From assembly GCF_014648495.1 (NCBI RefSeq), contig NZ_BMRF01000003.1:310001-374000 (forward strand): a stretch of DNA of 64,000 nucleotides. The letters run 5' to 3'. The notes below the pieces were generated by a model. The model saw only the letters and a program-made list of their open reading frames with translations. It made no database searches and was not told where the DNA came from. Source of the stretch: Actinomadura cremea. GTDB lineage: Bacteria; Actinomycetota; Actinomycetes; Streptosporangiales; Streptosporangiaceae. Of this stretch, positions 35,570 to 44,995 are shown piece after piece (position 1 is the stretch's first letter; every line of letters begins with the position of its first letter). A program made the translations under genes and the position numbers.

Positions 35570-37842
35570 ACGGGGGGAACCATGATCTCCGGCTCGTCCT
35601 GCCCGCCGCGGCCGCGTGGCTCACGGCCGCCGTCGCCATCGGCGTCGCCCCGGCCGTGTCCTACACCCTCGCGGCCGTCGCGGCGGCCGCCGCCATCGGC
35701 GTCCTGGCGCCCCGCCGGGCCGCGACGGCGCCGCGCCCGCTCATCGCCGGGGCGGTGCTCGCCTGCGCCGCCGCCGCCGCGATCGGCGTCGCGCTGCGCG
35801 CCACCGCGGTCGGCACCGGCCCGGTGCCCGACCTGGCCCACGCCGGACGCACCGCGACCGCCGAGGCCGTCGTCACCGGAGACCCGCAGGCCACGGGTGG
35901 AGCCCGGCCGACGATCACGCTCCGGGCGCGGGTGGAGACCGTGCGGCGCACCGACGTCCGCGTCCCGGTCCTGCTCATCGCGCACGACCGCCGCTGGCTC
36001 GACCTCGTCCCCAGCCAGCGGGTGCGCTTCACCGGCAGGTTCCGCGAGCCCCGCGGCGACCGCCTGCTGGCCGCCGTGGTGCTCGTCCGCGGCTCACCGT
36101 CCGTCCTCTCCCCTCCCTCCGGAGTGCAGCGTGCCGCCGAGACCGTCCGCGCCCGGCTGCGCGCGGCCACGGACGTCCTCCCGCCCGGACAGCGCGGGGT
36201 GCTGCCCGCCATGGTGGTCGGCGACACGTCCCGCATCCCTCCGGACCTCGCCGACGACTTCCGGACGGCGGGGCTCACCCATCTCCTCGTCGTGTCCGGC
36301 GCGAACCTCGCGATCGTGATCGGCGCGGTGGTCGGCCTGTGCCGCCTCGCCGGGCTCGGCCGCCGCCGCGCGCCGCCCCTCGCCGTCCTCGCGGTCTGCG
36401 CGTTCGTCGTCGTGGCCCGGCCGGAGCCGAGCGTGCTGCGCGCGACCGTCATGGGCGTCGTCGGCCTCCTCGCCCTGTTCACCGGGCGCCGCCGGCAGGG
36501 CCTGCCCGCGCTCGGCGCGGCCGTGCTGCTGCTCGTCCTGATCGACCCCGCCCTGGCGCGCTCCTACGGGTTCGCGCTGTCGGTCGCGGCGACCGCCGGA
36601 CTGCTCGTCCTCGCACCGCCCTGGCGCGACCGGCTCGCCCGGTACCTGCCCGGCCCGCTGGCGGACGCCCTCGCCGTCGCGGCGGCCGCCCAGACGGCCG
36701 TCACCCCGATCCTCGTCATGCTGTCCGGAGAGGTCGGCGTCGTCTCGGTGTTCGCGAACCTGCTGGCCGCCCCCGCCGTCGCCCCCGCGACCCTGCTCGG
36801 CGCGCTCGCCGCGGTCATCGCGCCGTTCTCGCTGCCCCCCGCCCGGCTCCTCGTCCGTCCGGCGGGCCTCGCCGTCGGCTGGATCATCGCGATCGCGCGC
36901 ATCACCGCCGACCTCCCGTACGCGACGGTGCCGTGGCTCGCGGGCGGCCTCGGCGCGCTGACCCTCCTGGTCGCGGCGGGCGCGGTGCTCCTCGTGCTGC
37001 GAAGCCCGCGCGTGCGGCTCGTCGTGGCCGCCGTCCTCGCCGGAATCCTGATCGCGGTGGTCGCCCTGCGGGCGACCGCCCCCGGCTGGCCCCCGCCCGG
37101 CTGGCGGATGGTCGCCTGCGACGTCGGCCAGGGCGACGCGGTCGTGCTGTCGGCCGGGCCCGGCCGCGCGGTCGTGGTCGACGCGGGCCCCGACCCCGGC
37201 CGGGTCGACGCCTGCCTGGACCGCCTGCGCGTCTCGGACGTCCCGCTCCTCGTCATCACCCACCCGCACGCCGACCACGTCGACGGGACGCCCGGCGTCC
37301 GCGACGGCCGCACCGTCCGGCGCATCCTCACGACTCCGCGCACGTCCGGCCGCGCGGCCCGCCTCGCCCGCGGGGTACCGGCCCGTCCCGCCCTCCGCGG
37401 CGAGCGGTGGCGCATCGGCGACCTCACCCTCGCGGTCATCGCCCCCCTCGCCACCGGCCCGCCCTTGGCCCGCGGCGACGACGGCAGCACCATCAACAAC
37501 GCCAGCGTCGTCCTGGTGGCGCGCGGCCCGGGGTTCAGCGCGCTCCTCACCGGCGACCTGGAGGCCGACGCCCAGCGCGTCCTCGCGGGCAGCGTGCCGC
37601 CCGTCCAGGTCCTCAAGGTCCCGCACCACGGTTCCCGCAGCCAGGACGCCCGCTTCCTGGAGGCGTCGCGAGCGTCCATCGCCCTCATCTCCGCCGGCCG
37701 CGAGAACGAGTACGGCCACCCGTCGTCCGCCACCCTCGACCTCCTGCGCCGCATGCGCGCCCGAGTCCACCGCACCGACCGGGAGGGAGACATCGCAGTG
37801 ATCAGGACGACCACCGGCGTCGCCACCGTGTCCCGCCGCTGA
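35566..37842 (+). CDS. comEC: DNA uptake channel ComEC/Rec2 with metallo-beta-lactamase domain
   Basis: The 758-residue protein has N-terminal helices, a DUF4131-like region and the Competence core of membrane helices (LTHLLVVSGANLAIVIGAVV). A C-terminal metallo-beta-lactamase domain starts near residue 515, with VACDVGQGDAVV and the zinc motif THPHADHVDG, then KVPHHGSRSQD. This domain is thought to degrade one DNA strand during uptake. The ATG at 35566 overlaps comEA by 4 bases. The frame is open upstream but that part is a comEA shadow. Confidence 0.94.
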   Translation: MNGGNHDLRLVLPAAAAWLTAAVAIGVAPAVSYTLAAVAAAAAIGVLAPRRAATAPRPLIAGAVLACAAAAAIGVALRATAVGTGPVPDLAHAGRTATAEAVVTGDPQATGGARPTITLRARVETVRRTDVRVPVLLIAHDRRWLDLVPSQRVRFTGRFREPRGDRLLAAVVLVRGSPSVLSPPSGVQRAAETVRARLRAATDVLPPGQRGVLPAMVVGDTSRIPPDLADDFRTAGLTHLLVVSGANLAIVIGAVVGLCRLAGLGRRRAPPLAVLAVCAFVVVARPEPSVLRATVMGVVGLLALFTGRRRQGLPALGAAVLLLVLIDPALARSYGFALSVAATAGLLVLAPPWRDRLARYLPGPLADALAVAAAAQTAVTPILVMLSGEVGVVSVFANLLAAPAVAPATLLGALAAVIAPFSLPPARLLVRPAGLAVGWIIAIARITADLPYATVPWLAGGLGALTLLVAAGAVLLVLRSPRVRLVVAAVLAGILIAVVALRATAPGWPPPGWRMVACDVGQGDAVVLSAGPGRAVVVDAGPDPGRVDACLDRLRVSDVPLLVITHPHADHVDGTPGVRDGRTVRRILTTPRTSGRAARLARGVPARPALRGERWRIGDLTLAVIAPLATGPPLARGDDGSTINNASVVLVARGPGFSALLTGDLEADAQRVLAGSVPPVQVLKVPHHGSRSQDARFLEASRASIALISAGRENEYGHPSSATLDLLRRMRARVHRTDREGDIAVIRTTTGVATVSRR

Positions 37843-38070
37843 CCCACCCCGTAACCCCCATACCGTCCCCCTGCCGCCCGCATGCCCCCGCATGCTGCTC
37901 GTGTGCTGGAGCCGAGCACGCCGACGGTCACGCGGATCGGGACTGGTGCGGCGCGTCTGGCCGGAGGTGGCGAAGGTCACCGGGCGGGCCCCGCGCGGCT
38001 ACGCCGAGTGGGTCCGCGACCCGCGTCGCGGGCTTCCGCTGACGGGCGCGGGCGGTGGCGCGGGCGTGGC

Positions 38071-39036
38071 ATGCTGCTTGGTGTGTCGGTAGAGCCCATC
38101 ATCCTGGTCGTCGGTGACGAAGAGCTGCTGGTCGAGCGTACGGTCGGCGAGATCGTCGCGTCCGTGCGGGCGAAGGATTCGGACGTCGAGGTGATCGACC
38201 TCGCGCCCGGGGGGCTGGAGCCGGGACGGATCTCGGAGCTGACCTCGCCGTCGCTGTTCGGCGGCGGGAAGGTCCTCGTCATCCGGTCGGCGCAGGACCT
38301 CGGCAAGGACCTGACGGCCGAGGTGCTGAAGTACGCCAAGACGCCCGCCGACGACGTGGTGCTCGTGGCCCTGCATCCGGGCGGCGCCAAGGGCAAGGCG
38401 CTGGTGGACGGGCTCACGAAGCTGAAGGCGCGCAAGATCACGTGCCCGAAGATCGGCAAGATGGGTGAGCGGGTCGACTTCGTCCGGACCGAGATCCGCA
38501 ACGCGGGCGGCAAGATCTCGGCGGACGGCGCGCGCGGGCTGATCGACGCGGTCGGGAACGACCTGCGGGAACTCGCGGCCGCGTGCAGCCAGCTCGTCGC
38601 CGACACGGGCGGGAAGATCGACGACGCCGCGGTGGCCCGGTACTACCGGGGACGGGCCGAGGTCAGCGGGTTCACGGTGGCGGACAAGGCCATCGAGGGG
38701 CAGCTGGCCGACGCCCTCGAGCAGCTGCGGTGGGCGCTCGCGACGGGCGTGCCGCCGGTGCTGATCGTCAGCGCGCTCGCGCAGGGCGTCCGGGGGCTCG
38801 CCAAGGTCGGCGGCGCACCGCGGGGGGCGCGGGGCGCGGCCCTGGCCAAGGACCTGGGTATGCCGCCCTGGAAGATCGAACGCGTGCAGCGGCAGCTGCG
38901 GGCCTGGTCGGCGGACGGTGTGGCGCGTGCGGTGACGGTCGTCGCCGAGGCCGACGCGGCCGTCAAGGGCGCCGCCGCCGACCCCGCGTACGCGCTGGAG
39001 AAGACGGTCGCGGAGATCGTCGCCGCCCGCGGCTGA
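38071..39036 (+). CDS. holA: DNA polymerase III subunit delta HolA
   Basis: The delta subunit opens the beta clamp in the clamp loader. The 321-residue product has the family start PIILVVGDEELLVERTVGEI, the degenerate ATPase-like core (LTSPSLFGGGKVLVIRSAQD) and the C-terminal collar domain (MPPWKIERVQRQLRAWS). The ATG at 38071 and a GTG at 38083 are both possible; neither has a clear ribosome-binding site. The comEC-holA-rpsT order is common. rpsT here lies about 3.5 kb further on, because a pseudogene and five other genes intervene. Confidence 0.93.
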   Translation: MLLGVSVEPIILVVGDEELLVERTVGEIVASVRAKDSDVEVIDLAPGGLEPGRISELTSPSLFGGGKVLVIRSAQDLGKDLTAEVLKYAKTPADDVVLVALHPGGAKGKALVDGLTKLKARKITCPKIGKMGERVDFVRTEIRNAGGKISADGARGLIDAVGNDLRELAAACSQLVADTGGKIDDAAVARYYRGRAEVSGFTVADKAIEGQLADALEQLRWALATGVPPVLIVSALAQGVRGLAKVGGAPRGARGAALAKDLGMPPWKIERVQRQLRAWSADGVARAVTVVAEADAAVKGAAADPAYALEKTVAEIVAARG

Positions 39037-39288
39037 CACCCCCTTCGGCGAGTCGCTCGTTGGGCGGCGGTCGCGGGAGACGGCACCAGGCGGCCGGCGG
39101 CCGGCGGGCGGCGGCCGCCGAACCCGGCGGGATGCTGTGCTTCGCGTCGTGCCGATTGCCGGCCGCCGCCGGGCCCGTCCGTGCCGGGGCGTGCAGGGCC
39201 TCGCCGGGCATGGCGACGCCTCACCTGGGGTGACATCGGGCCGAGTGGGCATGTGGGGATCCCGAGGTCGGGTGGCGGGGAGGTTCTC

Positions 39289-40094
39289 ATGGGCGTGCGC
39301 TCCAGGGACTTCGATCCGACTCGCGTGGCGCATCTGAGTGGGACGTTCGCGCCCGTCTCCGAGGAGGTGGACGAGGCCGAACTGCGGGTCGAGGGCGAGC
39401 TGCCCGCCGATCTGGACGGCGTGTACCTGCGCAACGGCCCCGATCCGCGTTTCACGCCGATCGGCTCCTACCTGTTCCCGATCGACGGGGACGGGATGCT
39501 GCACGGCGTGTGGATGAGCGAGGGGCGCGCCCGCTACCGGAACCGCTTCGTGCGCACGCCCGCCGTGCGCGCGGAGGCGGCGGCGGGCCGCGCGCTGTGG
39601 GGCGGGATCGAGTCGCTGATCACGCCCGGCCCCGAGGAGGTCGGGCCGGAGCTGGCGCACACGTTCAAGGCCCTGCCGGACATCAACGTCGTCCGGCACG
39701 GCGGGCGGCTCCCGGCCCTTGCCGAGTCGGACTGCCCCTCCCGGATGAGCCCGGAGCTGGAGACGCTCGGCAAGGCGACCTTCGGCGGGCGCCTGCCCGC
39801 CGGGATCACCGCCCACCCGAAGACCGATCCGCGGACGGGGCAGATGGCGGTCTTCTGCTACGCGCTGGAAGAGCCCTACCTCACCTGGGCGCTGCTCGGC
39901 CCGGACGGGAGCGTCGACCGGGGCCCGACACCGGCGGCGGACGTGGACGAGCCGGTGATGACCGCACGGATCTCACCAGCCGGCTGCTCGTCTTCCCGGG
40001 CCGCGACCCGGCCGACGGGCCCCTCGCGCGGGTGCGCATCCCCGTCCGCGTGCCGCCGGGACTCCACGGGGCATGGCAGCCCACCGAGGAATGA
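39289..40094 (+). pseudogene. Carotenoid cleavage oxygenase, internally deleted and frameshifted
   Basis: From the ATG at 39289 (behind GGGGAGG) the frame encodes about 225 residues of an RPE65-type carotenoid oxygenase: LPADLDGVYLRNGPDPRF, YLFPIDGDGMLHG, ITAHPKTDPRTGQM with the first iron His, and AADVDEPVM. Near 39957-39970 the family match stops. It resumes in a different frame with TSRLLVFPGRDPADGPLARV and VPPGLHGAWQPTEE, the normal C-terminus with the fourth iron His, ending at the stop at 40092-40094. The part with the second and third iron histidines is missing, about 200 residues by family length. The joined frame instead runs to 40113 with junk. The enzyme cannot be active. Confidence 0.85.
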
Positions 40095-40121
40095 CGGCCC
40101 GCCCCGCCCATGACAAGGGCG

Positions 40122-40541
40122 CTAGGCCGATTCGGCGGCCTTCTTCACGGCGTTCGTCTCCATCGTGACGTAGGCCTGGGCGCGGCGGCCGTACAGCAGG
40201 CCGACCGCGGGCGCCAGCGGGCCCTTCTGGACGAGCGTCATCTGCAGGGTCGCGCCTCCGTCCGGGGCGGGACGGACGAGGTGACCGGCGGTCGTCGTCA
40301 CCCCCGGCGCCCGGGACACCCAGGTGAACGACTCCCCGTCGGTGAACTCGGTGACCGTCCAGACGGCGGTGGCGAGGCGCGGCTGCCGGACGCGGGCGCG
40401 CGCGTCGAGCCGCAGGGGGCCGTCGAGCAGTTCGACGCTCTCCATCGACGGCGTCAGGGCGGGCAGTTTCTCGACGTCGGTCATGACGGTCCAGACCCGG
40501 TCGGGCGGGGCGGCGACGTCAACGGTGATCTCGAAGCGCAT
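40122..40541 (-). CDS. SRPBCC family (START-like) small-molecule-binding protein
   Basis: The 139-residue product begins with FEITVDVAAPPDRVWTVMTD, the usual first strand and helix of the SRPBCC/polyketide-cyclase fold, and ends in a long helix (AYVTMETNAVKKAAES). This fold makes a hydrophobic pocket for lipids or aromatics. The start shares one base with the stop of the upstream LysR gene (TGATG), so the two are translationally coupled and may act in one response. The ligand is unknown. Confidence 0.88.
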   Translation of the reverse strand: MRFEITVDVAAPPDRVWTVMTDVEKLPALTPSMESVELLDGPLRLDARARVRQPRLATAVWTVTEFTDGESFTWVSRAPGVTTTAGHLVRPAPDGGATLQMTLVQKGPLAPAVGLLYGRRAQAYVTMETNAVKKAAESA

Positions 40542-41395
40542 CAGGGACTCCGGAGGGCGGTGCGGACGGCCGACAGCAGGTCGGTGACCAGCGGGTCGTC
40601 GGCGCGGGACGGCAGGTGCAGGGCATGGTAGGGGACGGCCGGCAGGTCGATGATCTCGCGGGTGACCAGGCCGGGGGAAGGGGTCACGCAGCCGTTGACG
40701 ACGGCGAGGCCGACGCCGAGCGAGACGAAGTGCAGCATCAGCGGCCAGCCCTCGGCCTCGACGGCGACGGTCCAGGGGACGTCGGCGGCGCGCAGCGCGC
40801 GTTCGAGCGCGACGCGGTGCGGGCCGGGGGGCGGCGGGACGATCAGGGCGGTACCGGCGAGGTCGGCGAGGGCGAGGGCGGGTGCGGCGGCGAGCGGGTG
40901 GCCCTCCGGCATGGCCAGGACCTGCGGGTACGTGGCGAGCACGGTGGCCGTGAGGTCGGCGGGCAGGACGTCCAGGACGGCGACGCCCACGTCGGCGCGG
41001 CCGGTGCGGACGGCGGCGAGGGTGCGGGGCCGGTCGCCGTTGATCAGCTTGATGCCGGGACGGACGACGCCGCCCAGCAGGTACAGGTAGGCGCCCTCCC
41101 CGGCGGCCAGCGTGGGCGTGCGGGCGGTGCCGTGCAGGTCCGCGAGGAAGGCCGCGACGCGGGCGTCGAGGTCGCGGGCGAACCGGGCGGCCGCCTCGCC
41201 GGCCGGGGTCAGGGCGAGGCGGCGCCCGTGCCGGGTGTAGAGGGGACGGCCGAGCGTCTCGGCGAGCTTCTGCACCTTGACGTGCAGCGCGGGCTGGGAG
41301 ATGTGCAGCTCTTCGGCGGCGCGCGTGAAGTTGAGGTGGTCGGCGAAGACGGCGAAGGAGGCGAGCGCGTCGGTGGACACCCGGCTCAGATCCAT
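40541..41395 (-). CDS. LysR family transcriptional regulator
   Basis: The 284-residue protein has the LysR wHTH (residues about 8-65, NFTRAAEELHISQPALHVKV) and a substrate-binding domain. It shares an operon with the SRPBCC gene and faces an HAD-like gene. The ATG at 41395 lies 8 bases after TATAGT, a near-consensus -10, so the mRNA is probably leaderless. A dyad with the T-N11-A form of LysR boxes covers the -10 and start codon, which predicts autoregulation. The effector is unknown. Confidence 0.92.
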   Translation of the reverse strand: MDLSRVSTDALASFAVFADHLNFTRAAEELHISQPALHVKVQKLAETLGRPLYTRHGRRLALTPAGEAAARFARDLDARVAAFLADLHGTARTPTLAAGEGAYLYLLGGVVRPGIKLINGDRPRTLAAVRTGRADVGVAVLDVLPADLTATVLATYPQVLAMPEGHPLAAAPALALADLAGTALIVPPPPGPHRVALERALRAADVPWTVAVEAEGWPLMLHFVSLGVGLAVVNGCVTPSPGLVTREIIDLPAVPYHALHLPSRADDPLVTDLLSAVRTALRSP

Positions 41396-41409
41396 AGTTG
41401 TGGACTATA
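41394..41409. promoter_or_regulatory. LysR box dyad overlapping the lysR -10 and start codon
   Basis: ATAGT-TGTGG-ACTAT (41394-41408) is a perfect 5-bp dyad with a T-N11-A core. On the minus strand, TATAGT (41409-41404) lies 8 bases before the lysR ATG. A further half site, ATAGTTC, occurs at about 41426-41432 toward the divergent gene. Confidence 0.65.
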
Positions 41410-41464
41410 GCCGGGAGGAGAAACGATAGTTCTGCCGAAGCCCTGGATGCCGGATCGTCGGGGC

Positions 41465-41995
41465 ATGAACATCGAACCTCGGCTCGGCATCGACTTCGGC
41501 AGGGTGATCCAGGGCGGCGCGCAGGCGTCGGGGAGCGCGGACACGGCGTTCCTCGGCGGCTCGCTGGAGGCGGCGCTGGCCTCCCCGGCGACGGACGGCG
41601 CGTTCGACGTCCTCCCGGACCTGATCGACCTCGTCGGTGGGCGGGCGTGGATCATCTCCAAGGCGGGCGACCGGGTGCGGGCGCGGACGCTCGCCTGGCT
41701 CGACCACCACGACTTCTACCGCCGGACGGGACTCCCGCGCGAGAACGTGCGCTTCTGCAGGAAACGCTCCGACAAGGCAGCGCACTGCGCGGAGCTCGAG
41801 ATCACGCACATGATCGACGACCGGCTCGACGTGCACCGGGCGCTGCGCGGGCTCGTGCCGCACCTGTACCTGTTCGGCCCGCAGAGGGCCGTGCCGGAAT
41901 GGGTGCGGCACGTCCCCACCTGGGCGGACGCGCGCGTGATCAGCGGAGATATCGGGGCGGGACGGACGCCGTCAGCCACACGCCGTTCGAGGTGA
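41465..41995 (+). CDS. HAD-like hydrolase domain protein
   Basis: The product (176 residues from the ATG at 41465; an ATG at 41447 would add six) shows HAD features. Motif I is LGIDFGRVIQGG (first Asp, Gly in place of the second Asp), the motif II region is AWIISKAGD, a possible motif III Lys lies in KRSDKAAH, and motif IV is ITHMIDDRLDV. The second Asp of motif I is normally needed for phosphatase activity, so its reaction is uncertain. It is divergent from lysR. Its last 56 bases lie on top of the convergent kptA gene and encode an odd basic tail, so the real end of the fold is probably upstream of that. Confidence 0.7.
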   Translation: MNIEPRLGIDFGRVIQGGAQASGSADTAFLGGSLEAALASPATDGAFDVLPDLIDLVGGRAWIISKAGDRVRARTLAWLDHHDFYRRTGLPRENVRFCRKRSDKAAHCAELEITHMIDDRLDVHRALRGLVPHLYLFGPQRAVPEWVRHVPTWADARVISGDIGAGRTPSATRRSR

Positions 41996-42539
41996 CGCGG
42001 AACTCGTGCCCGTCGGCGGCCATCCGCCCGGCCCGGACGACCAGGACGACCGGGACGCCGCGGCGGGCGCCGACCCGCAGCGCCGTCTCGCGGTCGGGGG
42101 ACAGGTGGACGGCGTGCCGCCCCATCGGCCGGAGGCCCTCGCGCCCGATCGCGGCGACGAACCGTCCGACCGTGCCGTGGAACAGCAGCTCCGGCGGGGG
42201 AGTGACCGGAAGGTTGAGCTCGACGGGGACCGAGTGCCCCTGGACGGCGCGGACCCGGTTCCCGTCGAGGGCGTAGCGGCCCTTGCCGTCGGACGCCACG
42301 ACGCGTTCCAGCTCCGCACGGGCGATCGGGAAGCCGTGCCGTGCGGCGGCCGCGAGGAGGTCGCCGACGTCGGCCCAGCCTTCCCGGTCGAGGGCGAGGC
42401 CGATCTGCTCGGGACGATGCCGCAGGTGGCGGGCGAGGTACTTCGAGACCCGCACGGCGCGGTGCTCGTCCATCTCCCCGCCGTCGTCCACCGGCCCGTC
42501 GTCCACCGGCCCGTCGTCCACCGGCCCGCCTCCGGACAT
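41940..42539 (-). CDS. kptA: RNA 2'-phosphotransferase KptA/Tpt1
   Basis: KptA removes a 2'-phosphate from RNA by transfer to NAD+, releasing ADP-ribose 1''-2''-cyclic phosphate. The 199-residue product has VSKYLARHLRHRPEQIGL (first catalytic Arg/His region), LLFHGT, GRHAVHLSPDRETA and the C-terminal VWLTASVPPRYL. Residues 6-20 are three PVDDG repeats not needed for the fold, so the ATG at 42473 (MDEHRAVRVSKY) could be the true start. Bacteria lack the tRNA splicing that makes its eukaryotic substrate, so the natural substrate is unknown. Confidence 0.9.
   Translation of the reverse strand: MSGGGPVDDGPVDDGPVDDGGEMDEHRAVRVSKYLARHLRHRPEQIGLALDREGWADVGDLLAAAARHGFPIARAELERVVASDGKGRYALDGNRVRAVQGHSVPVELNLPVTPPPELLFHGTVGRFVAAIGREGLRPMGRHAVHLSPDRETALRVGARRGVPVVLVVRAGRMAADGHEFRVTSNGVWLTASVPPRYLR
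42481..42525. repeat. Three perfect 15-bp tandem repeats in the 5' part of kptA
   Basis: CCGTCGTCCACCGGC occurs three times in a row, encoding PVDDG on the minus strand. Identical copies suggest recent slippage. Confidence 0.9.
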
Positions 42540-42543
42540 GCTT

Positions 42544-42571
42544 CGGGGCCGGCCCGTGAAGGCCGGCCCCG
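42544..42571 (-). terminator. Hairpin downstream of rpsT
   Basis: CGGGGCCGGCC (42544-42554) and GGCCGGCCCCG (42561-42571) pair perfectly over 11 bp with a 6-nt loop. It is 12 bases after the rpsT stop and just before the kptA start. No T-run follows. Confidence 0.65.
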
Positions 42572-42583
42572 GACGCGTGAGAC

Positions 42584-42853
42584 TCAGCCGGCCTGCAGGG
42601 CGGCGGCGCGCTTGGCGATCGCCGACTTGCGGTTCGCGGCCTGGTTCTTGTGGATGACGCCCTTGCTGACGGCCTTGTCCAGCTTCTGGGCGGCGCTGCG
42701 CTGCGCGGCGACGGCGGCGTCCACGTTGCCGGCGTCGGCGGCCTCGCGGAACTTGCGGATCGCCGTCTTCAGCTCCGACTTGACGGCCTTGTTGCGCAGG
42801 CGGGCCTTCTCGTTCTGCTTGTTGCGCTTGATCTGGGACTTGATGTTAGCCAC
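42584..42853 (-). CDS. rpsT: 30S ribosomal protein S20
   Basis: The 89-residue product begins [20 protein letters not shown] and ends [15 protein letters not shown], matching bacterial S20, which binds 16S rRNA early in 30S assembly. The GTG at 42853 is the start, with GAGG 11 bases upstream; the frame is open further but not family-like. A promoter candidate lies about 125-150 bases upstream, giving a long leader of the kind that can mediate autocontrol in other bacteria. Confidence 0.97.
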   Translation of the reverse strand: MANIKSQIKRNKQNEKARLRNKAVKSELKTAIRKFREAADAGNVDAAVAAQRSAAQKLDKAVSKGVIHKNQAANRKSAIAKRAAALQAG

Positions 42854-42976
42854 GTCGTAGTGCCTCAGTTTGGTCGCGATCCTCGCCTGCTCGCCGGCAG
42901 GCTCTGACGAATGTCCAACGGGGGCGGTCGGTGTCGGTGCCCCCGGGGCACGACGGTACGCCACACGCAGTCGCAC

Positions 42977-43005
42977 AGTTTAGCAATCACCGGGCACCGC
43001 CCCAA
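42977..43005 (-). promoter_or_regulatory. Candidate rpsT promoter
   Basis: On the minus strand TTGGGG (43005-43000), a 17-nt spacer and TAAACT (42982-42977) point to rpsT. The predicted leader is about 115 nt. Confidence 0.5.
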
Positions 43006-43099
43006 ACCGAGCCCTGCACGGAGCATCGCGTCCGGCATGGGACCATGGAAGGCACAGAACCCATGTCCACACCCTGAGTGAGTTTGCGAACGGACCCCG

Positions 43100-44947
43100 G
43101 TGGCAGCGCCTGAGCCCAACAAGACCGATCCCGCGATCATCCGCAATTTCTGCATCATCGCGCACATCGACCATGGAAAGTCGACTCTCGCGGACCGGAT
43201 GCTGCAGTTGACCGGCGTGGTCGAGGAGCGCCAGATGCGCGCCCAGTACCTCGACCGCATGGACATCGAGCGCGAGCGCGGCATCACGATCAAGAGCCAG
43301 GCGGTCCGGCTCCCCTGGACGTCGGACGGCGTCGGGTACGTCCTGAACCTGATCGACACCCCGGGCCACGTCGACTTCTCCTACGAGGTGTCGCGGTCGC
43401 TCGCGGCGTGCGAGGGCGCGGTCCTGCTGGTGGACGCGGCGCAGGGCATCGAGGCGCAGACGCTCGCGAACCTGTACCTGGCGATCGAGGCCGACCTGCA
43501 CCTGATCCCGGTGCTCAACAAGATCGACCTGCCGGCGGCGCAGCCCGACAAGTACGCCGAGGAGATCGCGGGCATCATCGGCTGCGACCCGTCGGACGTC
43601 CTGCGCGTGTCGGGCAAGACGGGCGAGGGTGTGGCCGAGCTGCTCGACCGGATCGTCCAGACGGTCCCGGCGCCGGTCGGCGACCCCGACGGGCCCGCCC
43701 GCGCGCTGATCTTCGACTCGGTGTACGACACCTACCGGGGCGTCGTCACCTACGTCCGGATCATGGACGGGCACCTGTCGCGCCGCGAGAAGAGCCTGAT
43801 GATGTCGACGGGCGCCGCGCACGAGACCCTCGAGGTCGGCGTGATCGCGCCCGAGCCGAAGCCGGTCGGCGGGCTCGGCGTCGGCGAGGTCGGGTACCTG
43901 ATCACCGGGGTGAAGGACGTCCGGCAGGCCCGCGTCGGCGACACGGTCACGACCGCGACGAAGGCGGCGCCCGTGGCGCTCGGCGGCTACCAGGACCCCA
44001 AGCCCATGGTGTTCTCCGGGCTGTACCCGGTGGACGGCGACCAGTACCCCGACCTGCGGGAGGCGCTGGAGAAGCTGCGGCTGAACGACGCCGCGCTCGT
44101 CTACGAGCCGGAGACGTCGGCCGCGCTCGGGTTCGGGTTCCGCTGCGGCTTCCTCGGGCTCCTGCACATGGAGATCGTCCGCGAGCGGCTGGAGCGCGAG
44201 TTCAACCTGTCGCTGATCTCCACCGCGCCGAACGTCGTGTACCGGGCGGTGATGGAGGACGGCACCGAGCACATCGTCACCAACCCGAGCGAGTTCCCCG
44301 AGGGCAAGGTCGGGGCGGTGTACGAGCCGATGGTGAAGGCGACGCTGCTGTCGCCGTCCGAGCACATCGGCGCGATCATGGAGCTGTGCCAGGGGCGGCG
44401 CGGCGAGCTGCTCGGCATGGACTACCTGTCGCCCGAGCGGGTCGAGATCCGCTACACGCTTCCGCTCGCCGAGATCATCTTCGACTTCTACGACCAGCTC
44501 AAGACGCGGACCCGCGGGTACGCGTCGCTGGACTACGAGCCCAGCGGGGAGCAGGAGTCCGACCTCGTGAAGGTCGACATCCTGCTGCAGGGCGAGTCCG
44601 TGGACGCCTTCAGCCAGATCGTCCACCGGGACAAGTCCCGCGAGTACGGGCTGATGATGACGGCGAAGCTCAAGGAGCTGATCCCGCGGCAGCAGTACGA
44701 GGTGCCGATCCAGGCCGCCGTGGGCGCCCGCATCATCGCCCGGGAGAACATCCGCGCCATCCGCAAGGACGTCCTCGCCAAGTGCTACGGCGGCGACATC
44801 TCCCGCAAGCGCAAGCTGCTGGAGAAGCAGAAGGAGGGCAAGAAGCGGATGAAGACCATCGGGCGGGTGGACGTCCCGCAGGAGGCCTTCGTCGCGGCGC
44901 TGTCCACCGGCGGCGGGAGCGAGACCGCAGACAAGGGCAAGAAGTAG
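43100..44947 (+). CDS. lepA: Elongation factor 4 (LepA) GTPase
   Basis: LepA acts on the ribosome in translation initiation and back-translocation. The 615-residue protein has GTPase motifs [26 protein letters not shown] and [11 protein letters not shown]-like domains II and III follow, then the LepA-specific C-terminal domain ([26 protein letters not shown]). The GTG at 43100 ([17 protein letters not shown]) is the only start close to the G domain. It is divergent from rpsT across 246 bases with low-GC promoter-like sequence. Confidence 0.98.
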   Translation: MAAPEPNKTDPAIIRNFCIIAHIDHGKSTLADRMLQLTGVVEERQMRAQYLDRMDIERERGITIKSQAVRLPWTSDGVGYVLNLIDTPGHVDFSYEVSRSLAACEGAVLLVDAAQGIEAQTLANLYLAIEADLHLIPVLNKIDLPAAQPDKYAEEIAGIIGCDPSDVLRVSGKTGEGVAELLDRIVQTVPAPVGDPDGPARALIFDSVYDTYRGVVTYVRIMDGHLSRREKSLMMSTGAAHETLEVGVIAPEPKPVGGLGVGEVGYLITGVKDVRQARVGDTVTTATKAAPVALGGYQDPKPMVFSGLYPVDGDQYPDLREALEKLRLNDAALVYEPETSAALGFGFRCGFLGLLHMEIVRERLEREFNLSLISTAPNVVYRAVMEDGTEHIVTNPSEFPEGKVGAVYEPMVKATLLSPSEHIGAIMELCQGRRGELLGMDYLSPERVEIRYTLPLAEIIFDFYDQLKTRTRGYASLDYEPSGEQESDLVKVDILLQGESVDAFSQIVHRDKSREYGLMMTAKLKELIPRQQYEVPIQAAVGARIIARENIRAIRKDVLAKCYGGDISRKRKLLEKQKEGKKRMKTIGRVDVPQEAFVAALSTGGGSETADKGKK

Positions 44948-44995
44948 GCCCCGGCCCGGCGGGAGCGCTCGACTCCACCGGATCGGGGCCCCGCC

